Shown here: positions 1 to 12,500 of the stretch, in pieces
How the letters are laid out: each line of letters begins with the position of its first letter
Numbering within the stretch: position 1 is the first letter of the stretch
Assembly (NCBI RefSeq): GCF_000208865.1
Contig: NC_018396.1
Span: forward strand, 2,971,101 to 3,035,100
Source of the DNA: Neospora caninum Liverpool
Lineage: Eukaryota; Apicomplexa; Conoidasida; Eucoccidiorida; Sarcocystidae
Reading direction: 5' to 3'
Length of the DNA stretch: 64,000 bases
The notes under the pieces: generated by a model
What the model was told of the DNA's origin: nothing
Seen by the model: only the letters and a program-made list of their open reading frames with translations
The model's database searches: none
Made by a program: the position numbers and the translations under genes

Positions 1-76
1 TATATATATATATACATACATATACATATGCATATATACATACATATCCATATATATATATATATATATATATATG
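1..76. repeat. TA-rich microsatellite at left edge
   Basis: The first 76 bases are almost entirely alternating TA with interspersed CATA/TGTA steps. On the minus strand this lies just inside the intron that begins at base 126 of the PHD/ePHD gene, so it is probably intronic. Similar TA tracts occur in other introns and spacers of this window. Confidence 0.9.
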
Positions 77-126
77 TATTAGTCTTTCTGAAAACCGGTA
101 GTGTCGTTTGGCTTTGTGAAGCTTAC

Positions 127-3100
127 CCGCCAGTTTTTCGGTTGCTTGTGAGACTTGGGGTGTCCTCGGGGATTCGCCGGACCAGCAGGCCGTCGATCCG
201 CGAGCACAGAATGCATCGCGTCGCGGGGAAAGGTGTGCATGCATTGAGAACAGCTTCGCATCTCAGACACGTCCAGTCGGACTCTTCTTCGTTCTGTCTC
301 TCTGCTTTCTTCTCGTTTTCTCTGTCTCCTGAGGCGTTCGGGCGTCGGCGCGTCGCCATCGTCGACACGGCGCTCTTCTCGCTTTTCGTTCGGCTTCCGC
401 GTCTCAACTCGAGGGCGTCTTCCTCGTCTTCCTCGAGACGTCGATCTTCTTGGTCCTGCGCGTCGGAGAACAGAGCTCTCTTTCTGCTCGCCTCGCGATC
501 TCGGTCGCCGTCGCCCGCCGCTCCCTTGAGCGTCTCTGCGCCCTTCGCGTCCTGCTCGTCTCGCCGATGTCTCTCCTGGTCTGTCTTCTCATCTCGCTCT
601 GCGCCTTCGTCCTCGTCTTTCTCCTCTCTCTCGCGCTCTCGGCGCCCCGCAAACCCCTCTTTCGCGCCCCGGTGACGCTTCCCCGACAGCGCCCAGGACA
701 CGCGACCCTTGCCCTCGTCTCCTTCCTCGTCCGTATCGTCTTCCTCGGTGGCCTTCCAGGCGCGCCTTCTCTGGAGTCTCCCGGCCCGCGCAGCTGCTTC
801 GCTGTTTGCGTAGCTCGACGCGCCGTACCTTGAGTAGAGAAACGCGGACGACGCACCTCCGAGAGACGCCGGCTGCGAGGACGCCTTCGTCGGGAGAGAC
901 CCCGAAGCGAGGCAGGCGACCGCGAAGGACGGCGGGGCGTCCCGACCGGTCTGGGCCCAGCACGCCCGACAGACGCGCACGTTGCAGCATCGACAAGTCA
1001 GCAAATCGACAACGGACGCTGCGCAGGTCCGCGAGGAGAACGCGCTGGACACGTACGCCACGCCGCTCGGGCTCTCAGAAGACCCGGACGGCGAATCGGG
1101 GACCGAAAAGACTCCCGTCTTGGCTGCGCGGCTGTTCTTGCCCAACGCGCCACACAGAGAGCACACCGTGATGTAGTCCTCTTGTTGGCGATTGAAGTGC
1201 CGAACCCGGTTTAAAAACGCCTTGGTCGAGTCCTCAGCAGACCGTGTTGAGGTCGCCGGATCGCCGCCCGGTTCCGCACTCTGCCTGCCTGGCGCTTCCG
1301 GCTTCAGGCCGACGTGCTTCCGCGCGACTCCCGAGCTGTCCGAGGCGCTTTCTTCCTTCGGTCTCGCCGCCGGCTGTGCCTCGCTCCAGAAGTCCAGCTC
1401 CGCACCTCGGCCGAGCTGGCGAACCGCGTCGATGAGCGCACACAGCGGCTCTTCGTCGCAGGCGGGAAGGGTGGGCCGCTCCGCGTCTTCTTGCCTCTCC
1501 TCCGTCGCCTTTCGCGTCGCTCGCTCGCCCGCAGACGGTGCCTCGAGAGCCAGGGCGAGACTGGGGGGTCGCGAAGGAGCGGCAGCCGGAGCTTTGCCTT
1601 CGCCGAGAGCCGCCAGGAGCGCGGTCGACGGTCCGGCGCAGTAGACGCCCCGGAGAAGGAAGAACAGCAGGAGGTCCACGACTGCATCGAGGAGACGCGC
1701 CACGTTCTGGACGCCTTGCCGAGCCAGGAAGCGGTCGTATGTGTCAACACCGAGAACGTCTGCCGCCTTGGTCTCCTCAAAAGCACATTTGAAGAGCTTC
1801 TCGTCCCCGGTGTGGTGCGGCAAACCCCAGTCTTTGATTGTGGTCAAACGCAGGAAGTCCACAGGCGACGAAAAAGACGCGAGCAACGAGCCGCTGCATG
1901 CGGACCCGTCTCTCCGCAAAGTTACCTTTCCCCTGTTCGCAGCCTCGCCCTCGACCTCCGCCAACCCGGAAGAAGCTGAAATGTCGCAGGCACCTTGCGT
2001 GGAAACGCTGTCTTTCTTCTCTTCGGCTTCGCCCTCCTCGCGCCCCACACTTCGCCCCTCTGCACTCTCCTCAGCTGCCCCGTCCCGCCCGGCTTCTCCT
2101 GGCGCGCCGCTTCGCGCCTGCTCACCGGCAGTCGCCGCCGAGTCAATCGTGGAGGTACGCCGGACGGCGAGCGCGGCGGCCGAGTCGAGCAAACGAGGGA
2201 CACGCTTCGCGAAGAAGTTCGAGGGGGAGTTGCCGTGCAGGGGACTAAGCGGAAAGCCCGCCCCGGCCTGCAGGGGGTACCCGAGGCCCAGGGCCCCCGC
2301 GTCTGACCCGAGGAGTCCCGTGAGTTCAAAGTCGTTGCCCAGAAGCTTCCGGTGGCGCTCTCGCGCGAGCGTCTGGAGCTGGAAAAGAATTTGCATCTGA
2401 CGCATGCGCTGCTGATACAGCGCCTCCTCGCGGGCCTGAAGTTCACGGTTCTCGTGCTGCGCGTTCTCGCTCTCGTCTTCGGAGTCCCCGACGCGCCTGT
2501 CCCCCCCGACCTGGGCGAACTCGGAGAGTGACCCTGGGCGCTGTTTCTGGTAAAATCTGCCCGACCCGGCGTCCGACCCTGGCGTCTGCGCACTGTTTTC
2601 GCGATGGCCGCGCGGCAGAAATCGCCCTCCTGGCCCCCGCTCAGGCAGGTTCGGCGCCCCGCGCCCCGCGAGATGGAAACTGCTCCGTCGCTTGTCGCCA
2701 CACGCGCCTCCGAGGTCCAGAGGCCCACGAGACAGTCCGCCTGCAGAGAAAAGGAAACGGGCACAGAAGGAATGCGCGCAAAGAGTCCGTGACGCACGAT
2801 CAGCCTGCGAACACTTGCTGACCACTGCGGACAAAAACGGGGCACAGCACTCACCAGCAGAAGCATTTTTCGAAGCCAGGTAGGAAGAGAGTCTCTCTCG
2901 GTCCGCGTGTCGTTTCATCGCATCCTGATGCGTCGCCCCCTGAGACCGACGCGCCAGCGGGGGCCTGCCCCGGCGCTTCCGGTGCGGCGGCGGCGGGTCG
3001 CCGGTGCTCGAAGGCGGCGCGTTCGCCGAGCTCGAGCCGCCGCCCGAAGCAGAGAAAAAGCTCGCCTCGCCCCAGTCGCCCCGAGACAAAGGGAGCGTCG

Positions 3101-6100
3101 GCGCGCGGGGACGCTGCAGGGAGTCCAGACCGCCGGTGTGACAGAACGGGGGGGCGAGCTCCGGAACCGCGGGAAGGCCTTCCCCTTGCCCCGAGGCCGC
3201 CCTGGAGACGCCATTTTGCGGATACGAAGCTGCGAAGGAGTCGAGGTCTCGGGCAGCGTGTGGGAGAACCGGGCTGTTTGCGTCCAGACGGCGTGACGCG
3301 CTGCTGTCCACATCTGGGAGAGAAGACGCGGCCGAGAGACCCACGCAGTCTTCCGAGACTCCACGCTGTTCTCTGAGGCTCCCACCTTCTCCCGCTAGAG
3401 ACAGACCGCCGCCTCGCGCCGCGCAGGCCTTCCACTGGCTCAGATGCCCTTCCATAGTCTGGCCGTCTTTGCCCTCCGTGCGGTCTCCGGAGTCACACGA
3501 AGAAACACGCGCGGAGACACCCGCGGTCGAAGGCGTCGGGCCGTTGGAGAGACAGCGGTCGTCCGTTCCCTCGAAACGCCGCGCAGACGCTGCTGGCGCG
3601 CATTCGTCAGGTCGCAAGGGAAGAGACAGATGAGTCGTCTCGGCCTTTGATTCGCTTTCCGCGAACCATTCGCCTCGCTCTGCGCTCACCGCTCCGCCGT
3701 CTCCGTCCCGGCCGAGCCCACTCTCGTCCCCAGACGCGCCGGCTGCTGGGGCTCGCGCCGTAGATACGGGGCACGCGGCGTCTGCTTGATCAAGACCGGC
3801 CGCCTCACTATTTCCCTTCTGTCCTTTTGACGAGCTCTGCATATCTCCATCACCCCCCGCCGCGCCCCACGCGTCCTCGCCGTTTCCCACCGAAAGCGAA
3901 TCTCTGCGTTCCGTGGTCTTCTCTCTCTCTTCGCCGTGCGGTTCTTCGCTCTCTCGGGCCTTCGCCGGGGCGGCATCCGCAGGACATTTCTCGGCTTGGG
4001 CCGCCGGAGGAGACACCGGGACCTCCCCGCTGCGGCCTGCGTCTTCGCGGAGCAAATCGGAAGAGACAGGCAGGCCCCGTTCGTGAGAACAGGAACTCGG
4101 TGAGGACGGCGAAGTCCCCGCAGGAACGTTTTCCGCCCCGCCTTGCTCCTCCGCGGCAGATGCGGCGACAGTCGGTTTCATCGCACCGGACGCGGAGCAC
4201 GTCCAGGCATCCAGTGGCGCGGCGCACTGCCCCGCGCAAGAGGTTCCCTGCGTCCTCTGCTGTCCGTTCTCTTCCTCGACCTTCTGCAGGCCCGAAAAAG
4301 ATCTGGATTCACTCGCAGCGGCTGGAGCGCGCAAGTCGTCAACTGGAAGGTTCCCACTTTCTTTCGCCGTGTCCGGTTGCGCTCCGTCGCTCCGTCCGTC
4401 TCCCTCTTCTGTGCGTTCGAGACCGCCTCGCGCTTCGCTGTCTCTCTCCTCGCCTCCACGTACTTTCACCACGCCCGACGCGCTCACGTTTCCGCCGGCG
4501 CTCGTCGCGTCCCCTGAAGAAGCTGCAAGGAGAGGAGAACACTGGGCCTCTTCGTGAGGTTGTTGGCTCCTCGCATGGGCGGCAAAAGACGCATGTGGGG
4601 GTTCACTTTCCGACGCGTCAAGCGACTGACTCTCGGCCTCGGCCCTTGCATCTGCCGCAGCGAAGGCGCTTTTCTCAGACGCACCACTGCCAGAGTTCTC
4701 CAGCAGAGCCCCCCTCGCGCTGCTCGAACATTCTACTTTGCTTTCCTGGACTCCCACCGCCTTTACTGCTTTCTCGCTCCCTTCTCCTCCCTGTTCTTCC
4801 ACGCGAGCGCCGCGGTCACGTGGGCCGAAACCTACACCTGACCCGGCGTTCTTTGGCGACCGCCCCTCCGACGCACAAGTGTCTCCGTCACTCTTGTCCA
4901 TGCTTCTTCCTGCCTCGACAGCTTCCTTCGCCTGTTCGGGGAAGGCGCCATCCATCACACACTCACGGGCTGTTGTGTCGAACGAGGCCTCTGTGGCTTT
5001 GCCGCCAACGCGGCTCAGTTCCTGTGCTTTCTCTTTCTCTTCTCCGCCAAGATCTTCCTCAGCGTCGCTGTCTTCTACGCGCCGCCGTCTCCGACATGAC
5101 GGTTTCCTCGCGAACCGCCCTTCCTCTTCGTCGTCCTGGTCGCCGGCATCCCCCGAGACGGGCTGTCTTCTCGCCAGGTTGCTGTCTGCGGCACTCTCTT
5201 CTTCCTTTTCGCCTTCCCCTTTTCTGCTCGTCTTGGCTTCCCGTTCAGTCTCCGTTCTCTGCTCCGGCTCTTTCGCGGCCATCCCCGTCTCCTTCGATAG
5301 GCGAACGCCCGGGCACTCTCTGCCTTCGCCCTCGTCGCTCCTTTGCGCTCCCGAGAGGCTCGCCCCGCCCTCGAGGCGCTGAGGCGTCTCCGCGTCGGCG
5401 GGGCCCAGCGCCGGCAAACGAAGCGCAGGGAGTCCCAGAAGGTCTGCGAAAACGTCGCACAGGCCGTCGTAGCTCGGAAACAAAAGCGACTGGAGGGTGA
5501 TCCCCAAGTGTCCCTTCCCGTTCCCGAACTTCCACTCGCCGGGTAGGTCTTCCTCGCGGCGTTTCACTGCTTCCCGTTCGCGGTTCGCCTGGAATTTCCG
5601 GAGAATCTGCAAGGCGCACATACACAAACCAGTCCGCGGAGCAAGAACCTAAGCAGACAGCAAAAACCAGTCGAACCTAGCGGACACTGACACCAGTGTC
5701 GCCGCTGCTTCTTCCTTCCCCGCGACCTTTCCCGCTCCTCACCAGAGTCGGCGCCTTGTTCTTTGCATGCTGACTGCAGAAGATGACAGGGCGTCCCATG
5801 TCCCAGTCGACCATGCAGCCAGGCGTCGCCGTCGCGCAGCTGACGTGGTACGTTCGCTGGCAGCCTGCGTGGCCGCACTGCCCCGGGGCGGGGCCTTGGT
5901 AGTGGCAGAAGAGACACCGAAGTCTGCTGCGGGACTCGTCCGCCTCGTAACTGACGCGGTCCGTGACTGTCGCGTTCAGGCTCAGGGCGCAGCGCAAGTG
6001 CGTCCACACCCCCTTCTGAAGAGGCAAGAAGCGGGCGAAAAGAAGATGGAAAAGAGGCAAGTGAAAGAATTCAGGGGCGCGACGGGCGCCAGGCGAGACG

Positions 6101-8909
6101 CGACGAGAAAACACGAAAGCGCGCAGGCTGGCGGACCCGTCAAGTGAAAGACGGGAAAACGCAGGAGAGACGAACAAAGAGTTGCCCACACCGTACAGTC
6201 GCAGCGAGACACGGCGACAGATCCTCAAATGCAAGATCACACGCACCTGCGTGCGAGGTCGGTGTGCACAGCCTTCCCAGCCGTATACCCACGGGAACAG
6301 ATGACTATGGACAAGAAAAGTCCAGCAGTCGGGACTCGGAGACACGAGGAGGGAGATGAAATGTGAAGGGAGAGAAAGGAGACTCGGGACAAACAACTGA
6401 CCTTGTCGGATTTCCTTGCAGGTCCGCCCCCGCGGCAGAAGGCGTCGTAGCCGCAGAGAGCACAGACGGGAATGCGCAAGACGACACTGAGGCCAGGGAC
6501 GGGGAAGACGCGGACGACACATCGTCGTCGGGGATCCTTGCTGCAGTAGTTCTTGCTCGTCAGAGTCGCCCCCGGTTCGCCACTGCTCGGAGAGAAGCCG
6601 CCGGCGTGGGCGTTGTGGCGCATTCCGCACGATGGCGAAAAGGACGAAAATGGAGAGAATTTGTTCGACGGTGGCCCCTCACGAGAAACGGCGAAGGGCC
6701 CTGTCTGCATGTCCTCTTGCGTCGGCGTCCGACGGGCTGCGCTCGACGAGGGACTCGAAGCTGTCGGGCTCCCTGCGGTGTATTGACAGAAGAGAATTGG
6801 CGTGTCTCCATCCTTTCCTGAAGGCCCCTCGTCTCCGGAGGAATCGGAGAAAGTGTACGGCACCCTTCGGATGTAGTCCACCGCCGGGGTTGCGTCCTCA
6901 GGGGCGGCCAAGGAAGAGACGCCGGCGGCGTGTCTCTCTCGGCCGCCTTTGCCAGCGGAAGGCCCTCCGGTGTCGGCAGAGAACGGGCGGCTCCAGGAAT
7001 CTCTCCCGAGCTCTTCTTCTCCCTTGCCTCTCCGCAATTCATCCTCGAGCTCTGCGGATCTGTCTCCCAGGCGCCCCCCTCCGAGTCGCCGGCCGTCGCC
7101 TGCGGCGGAGAACTCGCCACGCTCTGCGGAGCCCCGACTCGAACTTCTCGCGGCCTCTTCGTCTGTCGCCCAGGCCGGCAACATCCGGGCGCCGAGCATC
7201 GTCTGCGCGAGCGAAGAAATGCAGCCCTTCGGTCCTGCGCCGCGAACGCCTGGCCGGCTCCCACCCTCTTCCGACTCCGCTTTTCGGAATCGGCCTTCCT
7301 GGTCGTCTTTCTCCGTCCGAAGCGCGAGGCCCGAGCCGTCGCCTTGCGCGCCCGCGGTGTCGCCGAACGCCCCCGGCCCGCGCCCCGCCGCACTCCCGCG
7401 ACTCGTGCTGCTCCGGCTGCTCTGGGCGGCGTTCGCGCACAAGCCGCCGCCATCGGCGACGACCCGCACGGCCGGCCACGCCAGAAGTTCCTGGACGGAG
7501 TACGCGCCGTTCGCGTGGAGAGTCGCGACGCCGTCGGCGTCGCCCGAATGTAAGCCGAATCCGGCGCCCTTCTCGGAGGCGGAGGTCCCTCGATCTCGTC
7601 GGCCGTGTCGGTTGTCCTTCCGACCGTGGCCGAGCGCGCCGGAGTCCGCTGGCGCTCGGCCCTTTCTTCTGCGTCGGCCGTCCCCGTACTGCAGCGCGAG
7701 AAGCTGGGGCCTGACCCAGGAGTCGAAGCGCTCGAGGCGCTCAAAGTGCCATCCCACGTAGCTCCCACGACACTCCGCAGCCTCGCCGAGCGAGCGCGGC
7801 CCTGCAGCCAAGCGAATCGCCGCGAGGGCAAGCTCGTCGTCCAGCTGCGGCAACTGCTTCCGCAACCATTCGCAGACCGGGCACAGCCACTCTTCCTCGT
7901 CTTCCCTGAAGGCGAATCCGCCGGCTCCACACACCGGCCGGCGCGCGTGGTTGGAGTCTGCAGGCGGATTCGCGCCCGAAGGCTCCTCGCCGTCAGCGAG
8001 ACGAGATGCGCGCTGAGCACACGGGTCGTTCGACGCGCCGTCTATCTGGCCTTGAGGTCCCGGCTGCGGGCCCCCAAACGCAGAGAGAGACGTAGAGCTC
8101 GCCTCGCCGGAAGAACCGCGGGGTTTGTTCTTCTCGTCCTTGGCGCGCTCGCTCTTCTTCTTGTCGCGTTTCGGGCCACTGCCCCGCTCGCGCGCAGTCG
8201 CCGGCGCGAGGCCTTGATCGCCGCCAGCTTGCGCGACGCGCCGCTGTCTCCGCGTCGTCGAGGCCTTCACGAATTCCTCGTAGCTGCTCACGGCTCTGTG
8301 GCCCAGACAGAGAAAGTGGACTGGCTGGTAGCAGCCGTCGCAGAACATGATCGGGTCTTCGTCCCAGTCTTCGCCGCTCCCGCACACTGTGCAAAGCGCG
8401 CGCTCTGCCCACTCCGGAGGGAGGCGGCCGCTGGACGTGCAGCTGATGCGCAGCCGCAAAATGTCTCGCGACTGCTGAGTCAAGGTGTACGTGTGGCGAG
8501 TGTCCAAACTCGACTTGGCGCTCTGCTCAATGTAGTGCCGAAGCATGCGCTGCAAGCACACACACACACAGAGACACGCCGAGGGCTTACGTTCTGCTTT
8601 GCAGTTCAGACAGGGCCGAGGCACCGGCGTCGAGAAACTCTGAAAAAGAGAGACGCACGAAGCGGCTGGGGACGAGAAGAGCGACGGGCATGAAGGCGAG
8701 TGGCAAGCGACCGGAAAGTCGTGGAGAGACAGGGAGTCGGTGTTCGGGGGAAGACGCGGCGTTTTGTCTATCCAGCGGCGAAAACGCCTCGCCTCTGTCG
8801 CACTTGCGCCTGGTCTGAGGAGGCCTTCCGACTTACAGCCTCGACTTCCGCCCACGCTCGCCAGTCAGGCCTCTTCTCGCGCTCTATGGAGACTAGCAGT
8901 CGCGCGCAC
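127..8909 (-). CDS. PHD / extended-PHD zinc-finger protein (chromatin reader type), partial at both ends
   Basis: Recognisable coding exons on the minus strand are 8909-8837, 8549-6402, 6015-5743 and 5606-127. Each is bounded by AG/GT sites and the phases agree (2/0/0/0, ending in phase 2). They encode about 2,658 residues. PHD finger 1 has CTVC, FCDGC and VHFLC near 8300-8393, but its last pair (WLCPVCEW, near 7871-7895) follows an insertion of about 140 residues. An ePHD follows: VCALC at about 6441-6467, then after an intron WTHLRC, CLFC, CGHAGC, YHVSC and FCSQH in exon 6015-5743. The 5.5-kb last exon is mostly disordered. It ends with a second PHD-like finger (CSLC near 1150-1170, CRCC..CRAC near 958-1000, WTCLRC near 256-275) and the first pair of another ePHD (RCILC near 190-215). 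The frame then meets a stop, but a GTAAGC donor at 126 suits splicing to an exon outside the window. Tandem PHD-ePHD modules are known in histone-binding proteins such as BRPF, JADE and MLL; nuclear chromatin binding here is inferred. The N-terminal exon is not identified. Confidence 0.85.
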
Positions 8910-9540
8910 CTGAACGGAAAGGAGACAGGAGACACCGCAAGACAATGTGAGACGAAACGCGAGGGAATAGAGGAGGGTAGGCGGCACTGGAACGTTCGCC
9001 CCCTTTCCCTGCCTCTGACGAGGGAGAAGGAAGCCGAACACAAAGTGCACGCAGAAGCGTGTTTTCAGCTGAAAATGTCGTTTTAATCCATTACACACAC
9101 AACCTAGATGTACAGTTTCTAGACAGCGCGTGCGTTTGGAAATGAACGTTCTGTCCCTCGGGCACCCCCCCCCCTCCGGGGTTTCGGATCTTCGCCTTTA
9201 AAAGGCGAGTCCGCCCACGAATCAGACTCCCGCCATTTGCGAGTCGTCAACTCCCTGCGTGAAAACCGCCACGATCGCATCGAGAAGAGAGAAAAAGGCA
9301 GGTGAGATAGAAAGAACGAAAGAGGCTTTTTCGCTTTAAAGGCCACCAAGTCGAGAAGCGTGTGCTGTCCTAGCCGACATGCCTGCGCCGCTGCGGCAGC
9401 TGCGGCGTTTGCACACGTCGCGATCGAGGCAGAAGCTCCTTCAGGGTGGTGAAACGCACTCCAAGGAAACAGCACAGAGATAAAGACACAGTGAAAACTT
9501 CAGCGAGGGCAACCGTCCGGGGAGCCGCGTTTTTCCGGCC
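8910..9540 (-). other. Spacer that should hold the PHD gene's first exon and promoter
   Basis: This 631-bp stretch lies between the first recognised exon of the PHD gene (acceptor at 8910-8912, minus strand) and the stop codon of the next minus-strand gene. Exon 8909-8837 begins with one base completing a codon, so an upstream exon ending in phase 2 is needed. One candidate is a minus-strand ATG at 9280-9278 followed by a 53-codon open frame. Its only phase-2 exit that I noticed is a weak GTGGGC donor, so I do not call it. The start could also lie further upstream, overlapping the neighbour's 3' UTR. Confidence 0.4.
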
Positions 9541-12500
9541 TTACATTGCGCGCTTTTCATCCATCAGAGCTGCGAAGCGCCAGAGGAGGTTCTCGACTTC
9601 CGTCCCGAAAGCAGTCGATGCCATCAGCCTCCCTTTCGCTGTGCACGTCTCATCTTCCTTGTTCGCCTTTGCGTCCGGGCACGCGGCCTCGTTCTTTTTC
9701 GAAAAAACAACCATGTCCTCCTCTTCCTCTCTCGGCTCCTCTTGGGACTGTTTCCCGTCCACTTCCATGGCCTCGTTCTGCTGCCCTCTTTCCGTCATCG
9801 ATGCGTCCTCTTCCTTGACGCGCGTGTGCCCCGCGGCATCGCCTCCCGCCTTGCTGTCATGTTCCTTATTGGAATCATGTACAGATACGTAGACGCCCCC
9901 TGCACTTTCACCACCGTTCTCGCCTCTGTTCTCCTTCTCGCCTCCGTGCAGAGCCAAAAACCTTGTCGGGTTCTCAAGACGTTCTTCCTGTTCTCCCCCT
10001 TGTCCTCCCTCGCTCTGTTCTCTCGCGCTTCTTCTCGTTTCTCCGTTCCCGTCCTTTGTTTCACAGCCTAAACCGCCGTCACCTTTGCGCCGCTCCTCAT
10101 CGGTCCACCCCGTTCGGCACACTCTCTCCGCATGCTCGCCCTCTCCGACCGCGACAGAGCCTGCTGTTTCGAGTCGGATTCTGTTGTGTTCCTCTCCATC
10201 TTCCTTCGTGACTGCTGTATCTCCTGTCCCCTCCTTCCTCTCTTTGTTCGCCTTCTCGCCGCTCACACCGCTCAAGCTCACTCGCTGCGTTGGCCCCACG
10301 GCGCCGTCGCCTCCACCCGACACCTCCACGGAGTCCCCTTGGCACGCAGCCCCCGCCGCGGAAGAACAGGCCGGAGACGCTGTCCCTGCCGAAAGGGTAG
10401 AGGTGGGTACGGCGGCGAGACGGTCAGAGTCTGTCTTCTCGTCCTTTCCCTCAGGCGCCTCTGTGCGCGCCATGCTTCCCCCCGCCGTAGACGCGGGGTT
10501 CTTGAGCTGTGGAACCTCGTTTCCTGTCTCTTCTGCGCGAGGCGCGTCGACCTCACTGGCGTCGGCAAGCGCCTGGGAGTGACTGTCTCGCCCGTCTCTT
10601 TCCTGGCACGGCGAGGAGATGCCCGCCACGGTCTTCTCCCACGGCAGCGGAATAGCGCGATGGGCGCCTGACAAGTGCGCAGGGGCCTCCAGCATGAGCA
10701 CGAGATGCCGGCCGTGCATGTGAATGCGGATCTTTTCTTCGAGATCCCTTCGTCCTCTCTCTTCCTCTCTCTCGCGCTTCTCCCTTTCTTCTTGTTCGTT
10801 TCCGTCCTTCTTCCCCGTCTCCCCCTTCTTCCCACCGGAGGCTGCTTGGGAACTGGGCGACGCCGAGCACGCGGCCTCGGTCTGCGGAGCGAGAGGCGCG
10901 AAGAAGACGGCAGTTGGAGAAGTGATCGACGATAGGGACAGAGGCTGAAGGCCCGCGTCGTATCGTCGAGCGTTCTCCTTTGCGATTTCGAAGAAGCTTC
11001 GCTCGCTAAAGAACCGTTTCCCCGTCTCCACATTCGCGTAGAACGTGTGGCGGCTGTCGACGTGCGTCATCTGGGCGCGCAGCAGCTCCAGGCGCACTCC
11101 CGACGGCACCATCATCTTCCTTTTTTCGCTGTAACGGAAACTCTCTGCCATTTCTGGAGGATACAAACAGCAGGCCGGTGGGAAAGGCTTCAGAGACGAC
11201 TTCGCCCCAAAGAACGGGGGGACGAGGATCTCCGGTGGCGGCGCAGGGAGACACGACGCGAGCGACTCGCCAGAAGCTGAAGGCGAGGAGACAGCTTGGG
11301 GCTCCGCACAGAAGGACATGAACGACGCGCACCGTGACGCCGGCGCGAACGGAGCAGACGAGCCTGGGAACGCAGGGGGCGACGGCGGCGGAAAGAGAGA
11401 AGCGGCCAGCGAGGCCGTTGGAGACGAAGCACGCAGGCCGAAGGCCGGGAAGTCCCTGGGCGCCATCCCGCGGGGATCTCCAAAGCAATCGCCCACGGGC
11501 CCCGGTGGCAGGAGAGGAGGACACGGGAACGGAGGGAAGGAAGAGAACGGAAGAGACCCAGGGGGAGCCGAAGACGTGGACGGTCCACCCAGCGCCATGT
11601 CCCCAGGGCTCACCCTCGGCGGAAGGGACGGAGCGGGGAATCGAAAGGCAGACGGGGGCAGAGAAGACGGACGAGTCCAGTCCCCGCCCTTCGGACCAGA
11701 CGAGAAGTCCCCACTTGCCTCCTCCAATTGTCCCGGCGAAGGGGCGACTCCCGAGGCGTCACAAGACGGCCAAGACGAGAGAGTCGCCGAGGCGATGCCG
11801 GAAGGCACAGGCACAGAAGGTGGTGCACAGGACGAGGCGGTAGATGAGGCAGACGACGAGGAAGAAGATGACGAAGAGGCAGATGAAGAGGTTGTGGAAG
11901 ACGGGGGGGGACACGGCTGCGGAAAGCTACAAGAGGGCGGGGTCGGACCCGGAGTGGAAGGGCGCGCAGAGGGGAAAGAAGACGAGGAAGGAGTCGAGTG
12001 GCCGGGACGAGGAGGCGCAGAAGAGAAGCAAGGAGGTCGTGGAAACGAAGGCATGCCAGAAGGGTAGGGACTGAAAGGATGGCCCAGCGAACAAAATGGC
12101 TTCCCCGGAGGACACGGGGGGAACGGCGGGTACGGGTGCGGACGGTAACAGGCAAGAGGACACGGCCCAGGCGAGGAACCCGGGGCCGGCTCAGAAGTTG
12201 GGGCTGAAGACGAGGCCGGAGACGATGGGGCGGCGCCCGCGGGAAACGCTGGGCCGCCGAACTGCGCAGAGCCCGAGCAGAGGTTGTGGGCATCGGGAGA
12301 GGCAAACGGGCGAGCTGGAGGGTACGACGCCGCCACAGGAGAGACGGGCACGCCCGCGCCGCAGTAAGGTGGCCCAAAGAACGACGACGGCAGAGAGTAA
12401 GGCGAAGCAGACGCGGGGTACGGGGCGGGCGCGGGCCCCGGGAAAGAGAACAAGGATGACCCACTCGCGGAGACAGACCGTACAGGAGGGCGCATCGAGA

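Noticed and set aside
123..125. In-frame TAA as the true end of the PHD protein
   Set aside because: The stop lies within GG/GTAAGC, a good donor, immediately after the first Cys pair of an ePHD that would otherwise be truncated. Continuation outside the window is more likely, though not proven.
3827..5500. 557-codon plus-strand open frame
   Set aside because: It lies opposite the large last visible exon of the PHD gene, is Arg/Ser/Pro-rich and has no motif. GC-rich exons routinely leave the antisense frame open.
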